Below are positions 19,301-28,182 of a stretch of 64,000 nucleotides of DNA, one piece after another. Below the pieces are notes generated by a model. The model did no database searches and was not told the origin of the DNA. It saw only the letters and a program-made list of their open reading frames with translations. The position numbers were made by a program, and so were the translations under genes. Position 1 is the first letter of the stretch; each line of letters begins with the position of its first letter. The stretch comes from an uncultured Dyadobacter sp. (GTDB lineage: Bacteria; Bacteroidota; Bacteroidia; Cytophagales; Spirosomataceae): assembly GCF_946482605.1 (NCBI RefSeq), contig NZ_CAMLSE010000005.1, forward strand, positions 286,094 through 350,093, read 5' to 3'.

Positions 19301-20395
19301 TTAATGGCTTGTACAACCTTTTCCTGTCACCACAATCTTGTTGCCCCAAACTTCATAAGTGGCATCGATGGTGTGGCAAATAATATCCAGCTTTTTAAAC
19401 AATGGCTCATCGCCCAGCTGGGCAGTCAGGTCACAATTCGCGATTACATTCTCATCGTATTCGATCGATACGCCGTACGATTCTTCCAATGTGCTGAATA
19501 CCGTGGCGATGGCGGTACTGCGGAAATTAAAGTCAGGAAACTTTTCCGGCGCTTTGATAATGTCCGGACTTCGCATGGTCGGGCGGGTTACAAAACCGCC
19601 TTCTGCACGGTAGACGGCCGTTTGATTGGCTGTTAGAAAAACAGGCTTGCCGGAGTTACTATCAGCATATTGTTCCATAGTAAAAACTTTCACCTTACCC
19701 GACCGGACCGACACGCTGACCTGCTCCCCACCCTTCGGACTACTGACCGTGAACCGCGTACCGACCACCTGCGTAACCACCTGACCAGTGAAGACGACAA
19801 AAGGCTTCGCCTCGTTTTTCACTACTTCAAAATACCCCTCGCCAGCCAGGTAAAGACCACGCTGGTCACCCGCAAAATCCTTCTTATAACTCAGTTTGCT
19901 ATCGGCGCCCAGCATGGCAATGCTGCCATCGGGTAACACTATACGTTGACTCTCTCCTTTCCGATTTGCGTGCTCGATGAGCTGCTCCTTGATCCGGGCA
20001 ACCTGTTTTTCGTAGCTTCCGGGCATTTGACGACCATCGCGGAGCACCAGCAGCCACCAGAGCGTCAACCCGATCAAAACCACCGCTGCGGCAGACATCC
20101 AGTGGCGGGCCAGCACGTGCTGCCAAAGCGGAGTCACCCGTCGTTCCTCTTCGGCCGTTGCGGCATCGATTTTCTCCCACATGCGGATTCCTTGCAGCTC
20201 GGTCGGCAAAATCCCCGACTGGTCCATCGCCAGCAGCAATGCCTTTGCCTGCGAAACGTCCGTATGCTTGTCAGGATATTGCGCCAGGAAATCCGTCCAA
20301 TACCTTTCGGTGTCCGACCCGGGCGAGAGTACCCAGAGGCGAAAAGAATCGTCCTGTACAAAGTCTTCAACCTTATAATTTCCGTATCGCTCCAC
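19301..20395 (-). CDS. FecR-family anti-sigma factor
   Basis: 364 residues: an N-terminal cytoplasmic sigma-binding part (~1-85), one membrane segment ('WMSAAAVVLIGLTLWWLLVL', ~93-112), and a periplasmic FecR domain with 'RIVLPDGSIAMLGADSKLSY', 'GEGYFEVVKNEAKPFVVFT' and 'VGTRFTV'. The C-terminal STN-contacting domain follows. It should hold an ECF sigma factor inactive until the downstream SusC with its STN domain signals substrate. No sigma gene lies beside it, which is unusual. The ECF gene at 7276 is a candidate partner. Confidence 0.92.
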   Translation of the reverse strand: MERYGNYKVEDFVQDDSFRLWVLSPGSDTERYWTDFLAQYPDKHTDVSQAKALLLAMDQSGILPTELQGIRMWEKIDAATAEEERRVTPLWQHVLARHWMSAAAVVLIGLTLWWLLVLRDGRQMPGSYEKQVARIKEQLIEHANRKGESQRIVLPDGSIAMLGADSKLSYKKDFAGDQRGLYLAGEGYFEVVKNEAKPFVVFTGQVVTQVVGTRFTVSSPKGGEQVSVSVRSGKVKVFTMEQYADSNSGKPVFLTANQTAVYRAEGGFVTRPTMRSPDIIKAPEKFPDFNFRSTAIATVFSTLEESYGVSIEYDENVIANCDLTAQLGDEPLFKKLDIICHTIDATYEVWGNKIVVTGKGCTSH

Positions 20396-20468
20396 TATAC
20401 AAATCCAAGATTAATTAGGAATATCTATTCATGTATAGGAGTAAAAAAAGTGGAAAGTGTCCCCTCGG

Positions 20469-20504
20469 GAATTGAAGAATTTTTTAAAAAAAATTCTTCA
20501 ATTC
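20469..20504. repeat. Long near-perfect AT-rich palindrome
   Basis: Two 17-nt arms (20469-20485 and 20488-20504) are exact reverse complements with only AA between them. The GAATTGAAGAA outer stem encloses a T-run then an A-run. It lies between the end of the VCBS gene and the FecR start, both minus strand, so it may stop transcription of the VCBS gene or be a regulatory cruciform. It is not a classic GC-rich terminator. Confidence 0.7.
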
Positions 20505-20564
20505 AAATAGGAATTACACAAATAGCTGCTTTACAGAACATTACAAAATAAATTATTCAAACAT

Positions 20565-21845
20565 TCACTTATGAAATAACATGCGGGCCTGCGTGCCCCA
20601 TGCTCCGATAAACACATCCGTTTTGCCGTCGCCATTCAGGTCACCGGTGGTCATTCCCCAATGCCGGCCCACGGTGCTGCCCGGGACCACTTTGCTGGTG
20701 ACGTCACGAAAATGTCCCTTACCATCATTCTGCCACGCTTGGAGCTGCATGGGGACAAAGCCGGGAACCTTTATCGCGCTAACGAGGATATCGGGATGGC
20801 CATCTCCATTAAAATCGGTGATGACACCGCTCCAACTCGAAAACTCATTTTTCGGAAGCCGCTCTAATGTTTGGTCGTTGAAACGCCCTTTGCCATCATT
20901 GATCAGCAAGCGATTCTGCGGGTCTTTGTCCCACCCTTTGTTGTTACTGGTCAGATTCAGGAAAAGTAAATCAGGGAAGTTGTCGCCATTGGCATCGAAA
21001 ATATGCACCTGCCGCGTTTCCATCGGCACTTTCAGCTCCATTCTGCCCGAAGCGTCGGCGAAGTGCCCTTTACCGTCATTGAGCAGCAACCGGCTGGGCG
21101 GCGTTTCGTTGGCGATCACCATATCCAGGTCCCCATCTCCATCCAGGTCGGCCAGCCTGATGTCCTGCGTGTCGTCATTGTCTTTGGGCATGTGGGTTGA
21201 CGTAACGTCTTTGAAATAACCCGGGCGCGCAGCGTCGTTCAGCCACAGGAAATCCTGCCCCGAAGCACGCTCTTTGCCTTTTCCACGGTCCTCCGACGAA
21301 TTTCCAACCAGAATGTCGGGCAGGCCGTCGCCGTTAACATCGCCGATGGCCAATGCATTGCCTTCACTTTGCGCGGGAAGCCTGTCGGTGACGTCCTGAA
21401 AATTGCCTCCCGGCCCGCCCAGGAAGAGCTGATGGAAATGATCGTCTTCGGCCACAAATACGATGTCGGCATAACCGTCCTTATTGAAATCAGCAGTCAA
21501 CACATGCTCACTATCGTGCCGGACATTGCCAAAGGCGCCTTCCTTCCAGGTCAGTTTTCCTTTGCCATCATTCAGGTAGAGACGGTTGACACCGTATTCC
21601 ACCGCGAGCACCACATCCAGGTCGCCGTCGTGATCCACATCCACAAATGCAATGTCCAACGCGTGCAGACTGGGCGCAGCCGGTACATACCGGGATGTAA
21701 CGTCGATGTAGGTGGCCGTTGAATCACCGCTTGCCGCGGACACCTGCTGAGCGCTGCCCGTCCGGCCAATGGCGAGCAAAAACGCAATACAGGCTGTGCC
21801 CCCGACAGCGAGGCTGCGGGGCGTATTACCGAATATCGTCTTCAT
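20565..21845 (-). CDS. Secreted FG-GAP/VCBS-repeat (integrin alpha-like) protein
   Basis: 426 residues from the ATG at 21845, which gives the signal peptide MKTIFGNTPRSLAVGG to GSAQQ; a longer frame to 21905 is less likely. Seven calcium-binding-like blade motifs are seen, such as 'DVDHDGDLDVVL', 'DFNKDGYADIVFV', 'DLDGDGDLDMVIA' and 'DLNGDGKTDVFIG', enough for a whole seven-bladed propeller. Such proteins are extracellular and bind ligands or polysaccharides. No catalytic domain is visible. It is divergent from a Nudix-type regulator, which may control it. Confidence 0.85.
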   Translation of the reverse strand: MKTIFGNTPRSLAVGGTACIAFLLAIGRTGSAQQVSAASGDSTATYIDVTSRYVPAAPSLHALDIAFVDVDHDGDLDVVLAVEYGVNRLYLNDGKGKLTWKEGAFGNVRHDSEHVLTADFNKDGYADIVFVAEDDHFHQLFLGGPGGNFQDVTDRLPAQSEGNALAIGDVNGDGLPDILVGNSSEDRGKGKERASGQDFLWLNDAARPGYFKDVTSTHMPKDNDDTQDIRLADLDGDGDLDMVIANETPPSRLLLNDGKGHFADASGRMELKVPMETRQVHIFDANGDNFPDLLFLNLTSNNKGWDKDPQNRLLINDGKGRFNDQTLERLPKNEFSSWSGVITDFNGDGHPDILVSAIKVPGFVPMQLQAWQNDGKGHFRDVTSKVVPGSTVGRHWGMTTGDLNGDGKTDVFIGAWGTQARMLFHK

Positions 21846-21967
21846 AACTAATGAGTTTAAGTGATGAAAAAACATTGACTTGGACGAATGTAGAGATAAA
21901 TTCATATTTTCTATAAAAAAGAAGATAAATATTTTTAGTTTTATAAAAAATATACATTGTACAAATA
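21846..21967. promoter_or_regulatory. AT-rich divergent promoter region
   Basis: 122 bp between the VCBS gene and the Nudix-type regulator, about 80% A+T. It contains the small palindrome TTGTACAA just before the regulator's ATG, a plausible operator for that regulator (inference). Confidence 0.4.
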
Positions 21968-22714
21968 ATGCGCGAATTAGACATCGATAACTACATTCCT
22001 AATCTGTCCATCGACTGCGTCATATTCGGTTTCCGCGACAGGGAATTGCGGGTTCTGATCTCCAAATTCAAGTTTGGCGCCGGGGCCTGGTCGCTTCCGG
22101 GTGGGTACATCGTCAAGACCGAAAGCACCGACCAGGCTGCTAGCCGGATTCTCTGTGAGCGGACGGGGCTGGACAATATATACCTCGAACAGTTCCGGGT
22201 GTTCGGCGATCAGGATCGGATCGTTACCAGCAAATACAACCAGGCGTTGAGAACGGGGTTGCAAGCATTCGACCCGGAACGATACACCGACCGGGTTGTT
22301 GACTGGATGACAGGCCGTTTTGTAGGAATCGGTTACTATGCATTGGTGGATATCAACAAGGTGAGTCCGCAGGCGGGGCGCGTGGACGATTACCTTGAAT
22401 GGAGAAGCGTTAAGGACATTCCCGAAATGATGCACGACCACAGCCAGATCCTGGGCTTCGCCCTCGAAGCGCTCAGGCAAAACCTCGACGAAAAGCTCAT
22501 TGGTTTTAACCTGCTTCCGGAGACTTTCACCATGCGCGAAATCATGGAACTTTATGAAGCTGTGTACGACAAGCCATTCGCTATCAACAATTTTTCCAAG
22601 AAAATGGCCGATTTAAATGTGCTTGAAAGGCTGCAAAAGCGCTACACGGGTGCCGCGAATACGGCGCCGTATCTCTATCGGTTTAAAATGTCCGATAAGC
22701 ACAGCTCGCTTTAA
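21968..22714 (+). CDS. Nudix-derived transcriptional regulator (NrtR/AraR-like)
   Basis: 248 residues: an N-terminal Nudix fold (~10-150) and a C-terminal winged helix ('FTMREIMELYEAVYDKPFA'). The Nudix box reads 'GYIVKTESTDQAASRILCER', where the catalytic RE and EE pairs are lost (RI and ER), so it should bind a ligand without hydrolysing it. NrtR-family regulators sense ADP-ribose, and Bacteroidota AraR relatives sense sugars such as arabinose. Position next to sugar genes favours a sugar-derived ligand (inference). Divergent from the VCBS-repeat gene. Confidence 0.82.
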   Translation: MRELDIDNYIPNLSIDCVIFGFRDRELRVLISKFKFGAGAWSLPGGYIVKTESTDQAASRILCERTGLDNIYLEQFRVFGDQDRIVTSKYNQALRTGLQAFDPERYTDRVVDWMTGRFVGIGYYALVDINKVSPQAGRVDDYLEWRSVKDIPEMMHDHSQILGFALEALRQNLDEKLIGFNLLPETFTMREIMELYEAVYDKPFAINNFSKKMADLNVLERLQKRYTGAANTAPYLYRFKMSDKHSSL

Positions 22715-22841
22715 TTGTTGATCCGGACATTATTTGTTCTTTTTGTACTTACGATTATCGTTCAACCTGTAAGAAATAACCAGTGTTTAGATTATGGATA
22801 GCGCCATTTGTGCCCTGGCCTTGTCATTATTCTGTTCCCGG

Positions 22842-23777
22842 TTAAATTCTATCACCAAACTGGAAGTGTTTTTGAGCCTGTTCTCTAACCACCTTCGCCA
22901 TAGCATCTGTTATTGGCTGCCTGGATTTATGGATAAGCACGTGTTGGATCACGACCTGCTTGAACGGGGTGCCATCAACATTGACTATTGGTTTTGAAAT
23001 CAAACCTGGTTCCTGCGTCAAATCCAGCGTTTGAGGAATGAACGCGATTCCTTTGCCAAGCCGCACCATACTTTTGAGAAGCTCAAAAGATGGCACAAAG
23101 TGGGCAATATTACTGTCCCTGTCGAAATGTGCGAGTTGACATGCCTGCCCGAGCTGTTCATAGTAGAGCCCGGTATCCCTGCCGTGGTCGATCCATTTTT
23201 CGTCCTTTAATTGATTTAAATGAACAGCCGGAAGCTCAGCTAAGGGGTGCGTGCGGCTCATTAAAATGGTGTAGTCGGCTTCGGCATATTGCACGGCCGA
23301 CAGCCCTTTAAAGTCTAATGGCAGCACTGTCATTCCCAGGTCAATTTGTTCGCCGAAGACCTGCTCTTGAACCTGAACGGGATTAGGAAGCTCAACCAAC
23401 TTTACTTCAATCGCGGGGAAGTGAGTCGAAAAAACATCAAGCATGCCCATGACCCGTTCTGGCAGGATCAGTTTGAACACACCAAGCGTTATTACCTGTT
23501 GGACAGAGCTAATTTTCCTGACATTTATGACTGCTTTTTCACTCAGCTGTAAAATCTCCTTCGCGTCGATTAGAAACCGTTTACCAGCCTCTGTGAGTAC
23601 CACTTGATGCAGCTGAACTCGTTTCGTGCGGACAAATAATTCTGTTCCCAGCTCACCCTCTAACAGTTTGATCTGCTGGCTAAGCGCTGGCTGGGAAACA
23701 AAGAGCTGTTTGGCAGCCCTACCAAAATGCAAGTTCTCTGCTACTCCGACAAAGTATTTTAATTGACGTAGTTCCAT
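22842..23777 (-). CDS. LysR-family transcriptional regulator
   Basis: 311 residues. The first ~60 residues form the LysR helix-turn-helix ('MELRQLKYFVGVAENLHFG', 'QPALSQQIKLLEGELG'), and residues ~90-295 form the ligand-binding domain. It is divergent from the type-B carboxylesterase, the usual arrangement for a LysR protein and its target. The effector is unknown. Confidence 0.92.
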   Translation of the reverse strand: MELRQLKYFVGVAENLHFGRAAKQLFVSQPALSQQIKLLEGELGTELFVRTKRVQLHQVVLTEAGKRFLIDAKEILQLSEKAVINVRKISSVQQVITLGVFKLILPERVMGMLDVFSTHFPAIEVKLVELPNPVQVQEQVFGEQIDLGMTVLPLDFKGLSAVQYAEADYTILMSRTHPLAELPAVHLNQLKDEKWIDHGRDTGLYYEQLGQACQLAHFDRDSNIAHFVPSFELLKSMVRLGKGIAFIPQTLDLTQEPGLISKPIVNVDGTPFKQVVIQHVLIHKSRQPITDAMAKVVREQAQKHFQFGDRI

Positions 23778-23927
23778 TGGAGTTGTCTGTCAACCGAAAA
23801 GGTCTGGCGCAGATAAGAAATACTTATCACGACGTAAGAATTTATGATTAGACTTTACTCACATTGTTTTGTATTGTTGCACGATTTGAATCCGCATAGA
23901 TAGTTACCCTTGTCCTTTCAATTGCTC
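23778..23927. promoter_or_regulatory. Divergent control region of LysR and esterase genes
   Basis: 150 bp between two divergent starts. LysR proteins normally bind such a region at T-N11-A sites; I see AT-rich candidates but cannot choose one. The esterase frame extends to a TTG at 23910, but the ATG at 23928 is preferred. Confidence 0.35.
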
Positions 23928-25583
23928 ATGGAACAGATTCACAGAAGAGGTTTTCTTTCATCAATATCATTGGCGACAGTTGCCATTTCACTCCCGTCGT
24001 TCAGTTTTCTTCCAAAGGCCGATGAGTTTGTCGTCACCGAAATAACCCACGGAAAAGTAAAAGGCGTACGAAAGGATGGTGTAAACATATTCAAGGGGAT
24101 ACCCTATGGCGGCCGGGTTTCTGGTGACAGAAGATTTCGCCGGCCTGCTCCCCTGGAAAAGTGGACCGGTGTTCGCGATGCGCTGGAATTTGGTGCGCCT
24201 GCCATACAGTCTCCCCGCCGCAATGAACCGGCACCTTCGGAAGACTGCCTGTTTTTGAATGTTTGGACACCGGCGAATGACAACAAAAAGCGTCCTGTCA
24301 TGTTTTACAGCCACGGAGGCGGCTTTGTGATCGGCTCAGGCGCCTCGGCCGGACAAGACGGCTCTAATCTTGCAAGAAATTTTGACGTCGTGGTCGTGCA
24401 GACCAATCACCGGTTAGGCCTGCTCGGGTTTTTGTATCTGGATGAGCTTGCTGGGAAGGACTACGCGGGATCAGGCAATATGGGTGTCCTGGACATTGCC
24501 GCCGGACTGGAATGGGTGCATGAAAACATTTCACAATTTGGCGGCGACCCCAACAATGTGATGATTTTTGGTGAATCGGGAGGCGGGGCAAAAACTTCTT
24601 GTCTGTATGCAATGCCGGAAGCTGCGCCTTACTTCAACAAAGCTTCCATTGAAAGTGGGCCAGGAGTGCGGATGTCCTCCAAAGAAACCGCGGCTGAAAC
24701 CACGGCCATGCTTTTGAAGGAGCTTAATATCTCACCGACCAACTGGAAGAAGTTGCTGGAAGTTCCCGCCGCCGATCTGCTGGCCATGCAGGCAAAGCTG
24801 CCGTTTGTTCCTCCTTTTCAGGAAAGAAATAGTAAAAGGGCAGCATTGCAGGGCAGATTGGGAGGTTTCGGGCCGGTGGTGGATGGAATCGTTTTGCCAA
24901 ACCACCCTTTCGACCCGACAGCCCCGGCAATCTCGAAAGACAAGCCTCTGCTGGTAGGATGGAATGAGGACGAGTACACTTTTTTTGCCTGGGAGCGAAA
25001 AGACACCGAGTCATTTAAAATGGATTTTGATGGTTTGGAAAAAAAGCTGGAACCACAATATGGTGCAGATACGAAAAAGGTGATCGAAGCCTATCGGAGA
25101 GCCACACCTGACGCCACAGCGCCGGATGTTTTTGTAGCGATCTCCTCGATAACAATGATGGGCCTGGGCTCAATCGATATTGCGGAAAAGAAGGTAAAAC
25201 AAAATGGCGCGCCGGTTTATCTGTACAATTTCGGCTATAAGTCCGAGAAGAAGATACCGGGGACGAACTATCCGATGGGCACACCGCACGCGATGGATAT
25301 TTCTTTCAAATTCAATAATGAAATTCCTCCCAGGGACGGCTCTGCGCCTAAGGAAAGTTTCTTCGGTGGCAACCGACCCGAGCGCTTTGTGGCTTCACAC
25401 CACTTTGCCGAGCTATGGACAACATTCGCCCGCACGGGCAAACCTGCCGCCAAAGACGTGCCTGCCTGGCCAGCCTATAATTTAAAAGAACGGCCGATGA
25501 TGCGGATCGCAGAGAAATGCGAGATTATCAATGACAGGTACGCGGGCGAGTTGGCTATGTGGCGGTCGACTGGCAAGTTATAG
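23928..25583 (+). CDS. Type-B carboxylesterase (alpha/beta hydrolase)
   Basis: 551 residues. The N-terminus 'HRRGFLSSISLATVAISL' has an RRGF motif before a hydrophobic stretch, a possible Tat signal. The family signature 'EDCLFLNVWTP' and nucleophile elbow 'FGESGGGAKTS' (catalytic Ser) are present, with the oxyanion-hole 'YSHGGGFVIGSG'. The C-terminal His is probably in 'GTPHAMDISF'. It would remove ester groups (acetyl, feruloyl or similar) from plant material or small molecules in the periplasm. It lies 32 bp before the GH78-like gene, so the two probably act together. Confidence 0.88.
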   Translation: MEQIHRRGFLSSISLATVAISLPSFSFLPKADEFVVTEITHGKVKGVRKDGVNIFKGIPYGGRVSGDRRFRRPAPLEKWTGVRDALEFGAPAIQSPRRNEPAPSEDCLFLNVWTPANDNKKRPVMFYSHGGGFVIGSGASAGQDGSNLARNFDVVVVQTNHRLGLLGFLYLDELAGKDYAGSGNMGVLDIAAGLEWVHENISQFGGDPNNVMIFGESGGGAKTSCLYAMPEAAPYFNKASIESGPGVRMSSKETAAETTAMLLKELNISPTNWKKLLEVPAADLLAMQAKLPFVPPFQERNSKRAALQGRLGGFGPVVDGIVLPNHPFDPTAPAISKDKPLLVGWNEDEYTFFAWERKDTESFKMDFDGLEKKLEPQYGADTKKVIEAYRRATPDATAPDVFVAISSITMMGLGSIDIAEKKVKQNGAPVYLYNFGYKSEKKIPGTNYPMGTPHAMDISFKFNNEIPPRDGSAPKESFFGGNRPERFVASHHFAELWTTFARTGKPAAKDVPAWPAYNLKERPMMRIAEKCEIINDRYAGELAMWRSTGKL

Positions 25584-25615
25584 CCAATGCTTTGTTTTTA
25601 TATATAAATCACTTC

Positions 25616-27898
25616 ATGAACCGGAACATGAAACCAAAGATTTACCCTATTGTGGTGGTTATGCTTTCAATAGCCACCTGTTTGATGCCTCAAAATACTC
25701 TTGCACAACAATTAAGTGCAGATCTTTTACAAAAACCGTGGAAAGCTCAATGGATCACCGGCCCCGGTAGGCCTATCAACCGATTTACTGCCGCCTCCGA
25801 TCTTTCATTGAAGGATTATGGGGTATTCAAATTCCGAAAAACCATTGAGTTGGCTGCCAAGCCAGCATCCTTTGTAGTCCATGTTTCCGGCGATAACCGG
25901 TACAAACTATATATTAATGGAAAGCACGTTTCACAAGGCCCTGCCAGAGGCGATCTTTATTTTTGGAATTTCGAAACCGTCGATATCGCCCCCAAATCGG
26001 TACGCGCATTGGGCTACTATGTGGCCGGGCCAGCGGAACTGGTTGATATGAACACACACGTCACGGGCTGGGACAAGGACGGATACGATGATAGTAAGTG
26101 GGTAAAGGCACGTTCGATCGGGCCGGGCGTCACCAAAGATGCAGCCGTGAATTCCTCGGGTTGGATGCTGGTGCAATCTGAAATACCACAAATGGAAATG
26201 ACTGTTCAGCGGCTTGCCACAACCCGGAAAGCAGAAGGCGCGCAAGTCGCCAATGGATTTCCTGCTACCAAAAGTAATGTGACCATTCCGGCTAATTCGA
26301 CCGCCACTATCCTGGTTGATCAGGGATTTCTGACCAATGCTTATCCTACGTTGGAATTCAGTGGCGGAAAAGAGGCCGCGATTGCAATGGGTTATTCGGA
26401 AGGACTTTATATAGGTAAAAAAGAAGTTTTGAAAAACCCGAGATTACCCATGCTGCCCAAAGGGAACAGAAATGAGACTGATGACAAGCTCTTTATCGGT
26501 CGGACGGACAGTCTGCGTTCCAGCGGAGCGGCGAACCAGCAATACACACCGCTAAGCTGGCGGACTTACCGATATATTCAACTCACCGTTGAAACAAAAG
26601 CAGATCCGATGGTTATCAACGACCTGTACGGAACATTTACCGGATACCCTTTCGAACAAAAAGCCAAGCTTCAAACGCAAAACCCTGAAATGGCCAAAAT
26701 GCTTGACATTGGCTGGCGGACTGCCCGGCTCTGCGCATTTGAGACCTACATGGACTGTCCTTATTACGAGCAGCTCCAATATATTGGCGATGCCAGGATA
26801 CAGGCTTTGGTTTCCATGTATAACGCAGGTGATGATCGACTAATCCGTAATGCATTAACCCTAATGGATCATTCACGCATTGCGGAAGGAATCACTTTGA
26901 GTCGATATCCTACCGATCTGCACCAGCAAATTCCAACGTTTTCACTGTGGTGGGTAGCGATGCTTCATGATTACTACATATACCGTCCGGATCAAAATTT
27001 TATCAAAGACAAGCTTCCCGGAGCGAGGCAGGTACTATCCTTTTTTGAACACTACCAGGGTGCCGATGGCTCACTGAAAAATGTACCTTATTGGATTTTT
27101 ACTGACTGGACGCAAGGCAAAGGCTGGGATTTCGGAATGGCACCAGTTGGCAAAGACGGAGAATCGGCGGTACTGGATATGCAGCTACTGTGGACGTACC
27201 AGCTGGCGGCGGAACTGGAAAACGATCTGGGCTTAAAAGAATTGGCGGGACGTTACAAAGCCAAGGCAGAACAGCTCAAAAAGACCATTCACAGTAAATA
27301 CTGGGATGCTGGCAAAGGACTGTACGCCGACACCAAAGAAAAGAACACTTTTTCTCAACACGCCAATTCACTGGCCATTCTTTCGAGAATTGTAACACCG
27401 GCAGACGCCAAACAGCTGGCAAGTAAAATGCAAAGTGACACGACGCTGGCACCTGCGTCTATCTATTTCAAATTTTACCTGCACCAGGCTTATACGAAGG
27501 CCGGACTGGGAGACAACTACCTGAGCTGGCTCGACAAGTGGCGCGAAAACATGGCGTTGGGACTTACAACGTGGGCGGAAACGTCGGATGTGAGCACTTC
27601 CCGCTCAGATTGTCATGCGTGGGGATCAAGTCCAAACATCGAATTTTTCCGCACTATTCTGGGCATCAACAGTGACGGCGCTGGTTTTTCTAAAATCCTG
27701 ATTACACCACATTTGGGCGACATCAAGGAAATCAGCGGTGAAATGCCGCACCCAAATGGTAAGATTGCGGTAAGCTACAAAGTAACTAATGGTGCTTTGC
27801 AAGCTGACATAGTTACACCGGAAAAGACGACCGGAAATTTCGTCTGGAAAGGCAGAACACTTCCGCTTAAACCAGGAAAAAACTCATTTAAGCTATAA
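25616..27898 (+). CDS. Alpha-L-rhamnosidase-like (GH78) protein
   Basis: About 760 residues from the ATG at 25616 (MNRNMKPK...); the longer frame from 25559 overlaps the esterase and is rejected. Signal peptide to TLAQQ. Beta-sandwich domains (~30-370) are followed by an (alpha/alpha)6 barrel (~380-690) with 'ETYMDCPYYEQLQYIGDARI', where classical GH78 has CPxRDERLGW, and 'HAWGSSPNIEFFRTILGI' near the end. These changes mean the acid residue may be the Glu of 'YYEQ'. The role is probably removal of terminal alpha-L-rhamnose or a related sugar. Confidence 0.82.
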   Translation: MNRNMKPKIYPIVVVMLSIATCLMPQNTLAQQLSADLLQKPWKAQWITGPGRPINRFTAASDLSLKDYGVFKFRKTIELAAKPASFVVHVSGDNRYKLYINGKHVSQGPARGDLYFWNFETVDIAPKSVRALGYYVAGPAELVDMNTHVTGWDKDGYDDSKWVKARSIGPGVTKDAAVNSSGWMLVQSEIPQMEMTVQRLATTRKAEGAQVANGFPATKSNVTIPANSTATILVDQGFLTNAYPTLEFSGGKEAAIAMGYSEGLYIGKKEVLKNPRLPMLPKGNRNETDDKLFIGRTDSLRSSGAANQQYTPLSWRTYRYIQLTVETKADPMVINDLYGTFTGYPFEQKAKLQTQNPEMAKMLDIGWRTARLCAFETYMDCPYYEQLQYIGDARIQALVSMYNAGDDRLIRNALTLMDHSRIAEGITLSRYPTDLHQQIPTFSLWWVAMLHDYYIYRPDQNFIKDKLPGARQVLSFFEHYQGADGSLKNVPYWIFTDWTQGKGWDFGMAPVGKDGESAVLDMQLLWTYQLAAELENDLGLKELAGRYKAKAEQLKKTIHSKYWDAGKGLYADTKEKNTFSQHANSLAILSRIVTPADAKQLASKMQSDTTLAPASIYFKFYLHQAYTKAGLGDNYLSWLDKWRENMALGLTTWAETSDVSTSRSDCHAWGSSPNIEFFRTILGINSDGAGFSKILITPHLGDIKEISGEMPHPNGKIAVSYKVTNGALQADIVTPEKTTGNFVWKGRTLPLKPGKNSFKL

Positions 27899-27920
27899 CC
27901 GTCTAATTCTTGTAATAATG

Positions 27921-27943
27921 GGGAAAGTCGCATAGGCTTTCCC
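27921..27943. terminator. Hairpin between convergent genes
   Basis: GGGAAAG at 27921-27927 pairs with CTTTCCC at 27937-27943 across a 9-nt loop, 20 bp after the GH78 stop. There is no T-run, so termination is a guess from position. Confidence 0.4.
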
Positions 27944-27992
27944 GCCCTGCATTTGTCCGGGGCGGAAGAGGCCAGGATTGAAGGCATATTCT

Positions 27993-28101
27993 CTAACATT
28001 GAAAGCGAATACCAAACCCTAGTCCGACAATATTGATCGCAGAGAATCCCTTGTTGCGCCAAAGGGTCCTGAACGCGGTTTTAAACAGCCTTTCAATTGA
28101 A
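27993..28101 (-). pseudogene. N-terminal remnant of an FtsX/MacB-type permease
   Basis: On the minus strand, one frame reads IERLFKTAFRTLWRNKG then FSAINIVGLGFG before a TAG at 27993-27995. That is the membrane-entry start of a MacB-like permease, as in the intact gene beside it ('YLKIAIRNLKRQK'). Only about 35 codons remain, with no start codon. It is probably the relic of a second permease copy. Confidence 0.6.
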
Positions 28102-28182
28102 TAACAAGTCCCTCCTTAGCGGCTTTCTGGGTATGTGCGACGGGCGACTAATCATAGCGAAAATGGCTCTATGCCCCATTTG

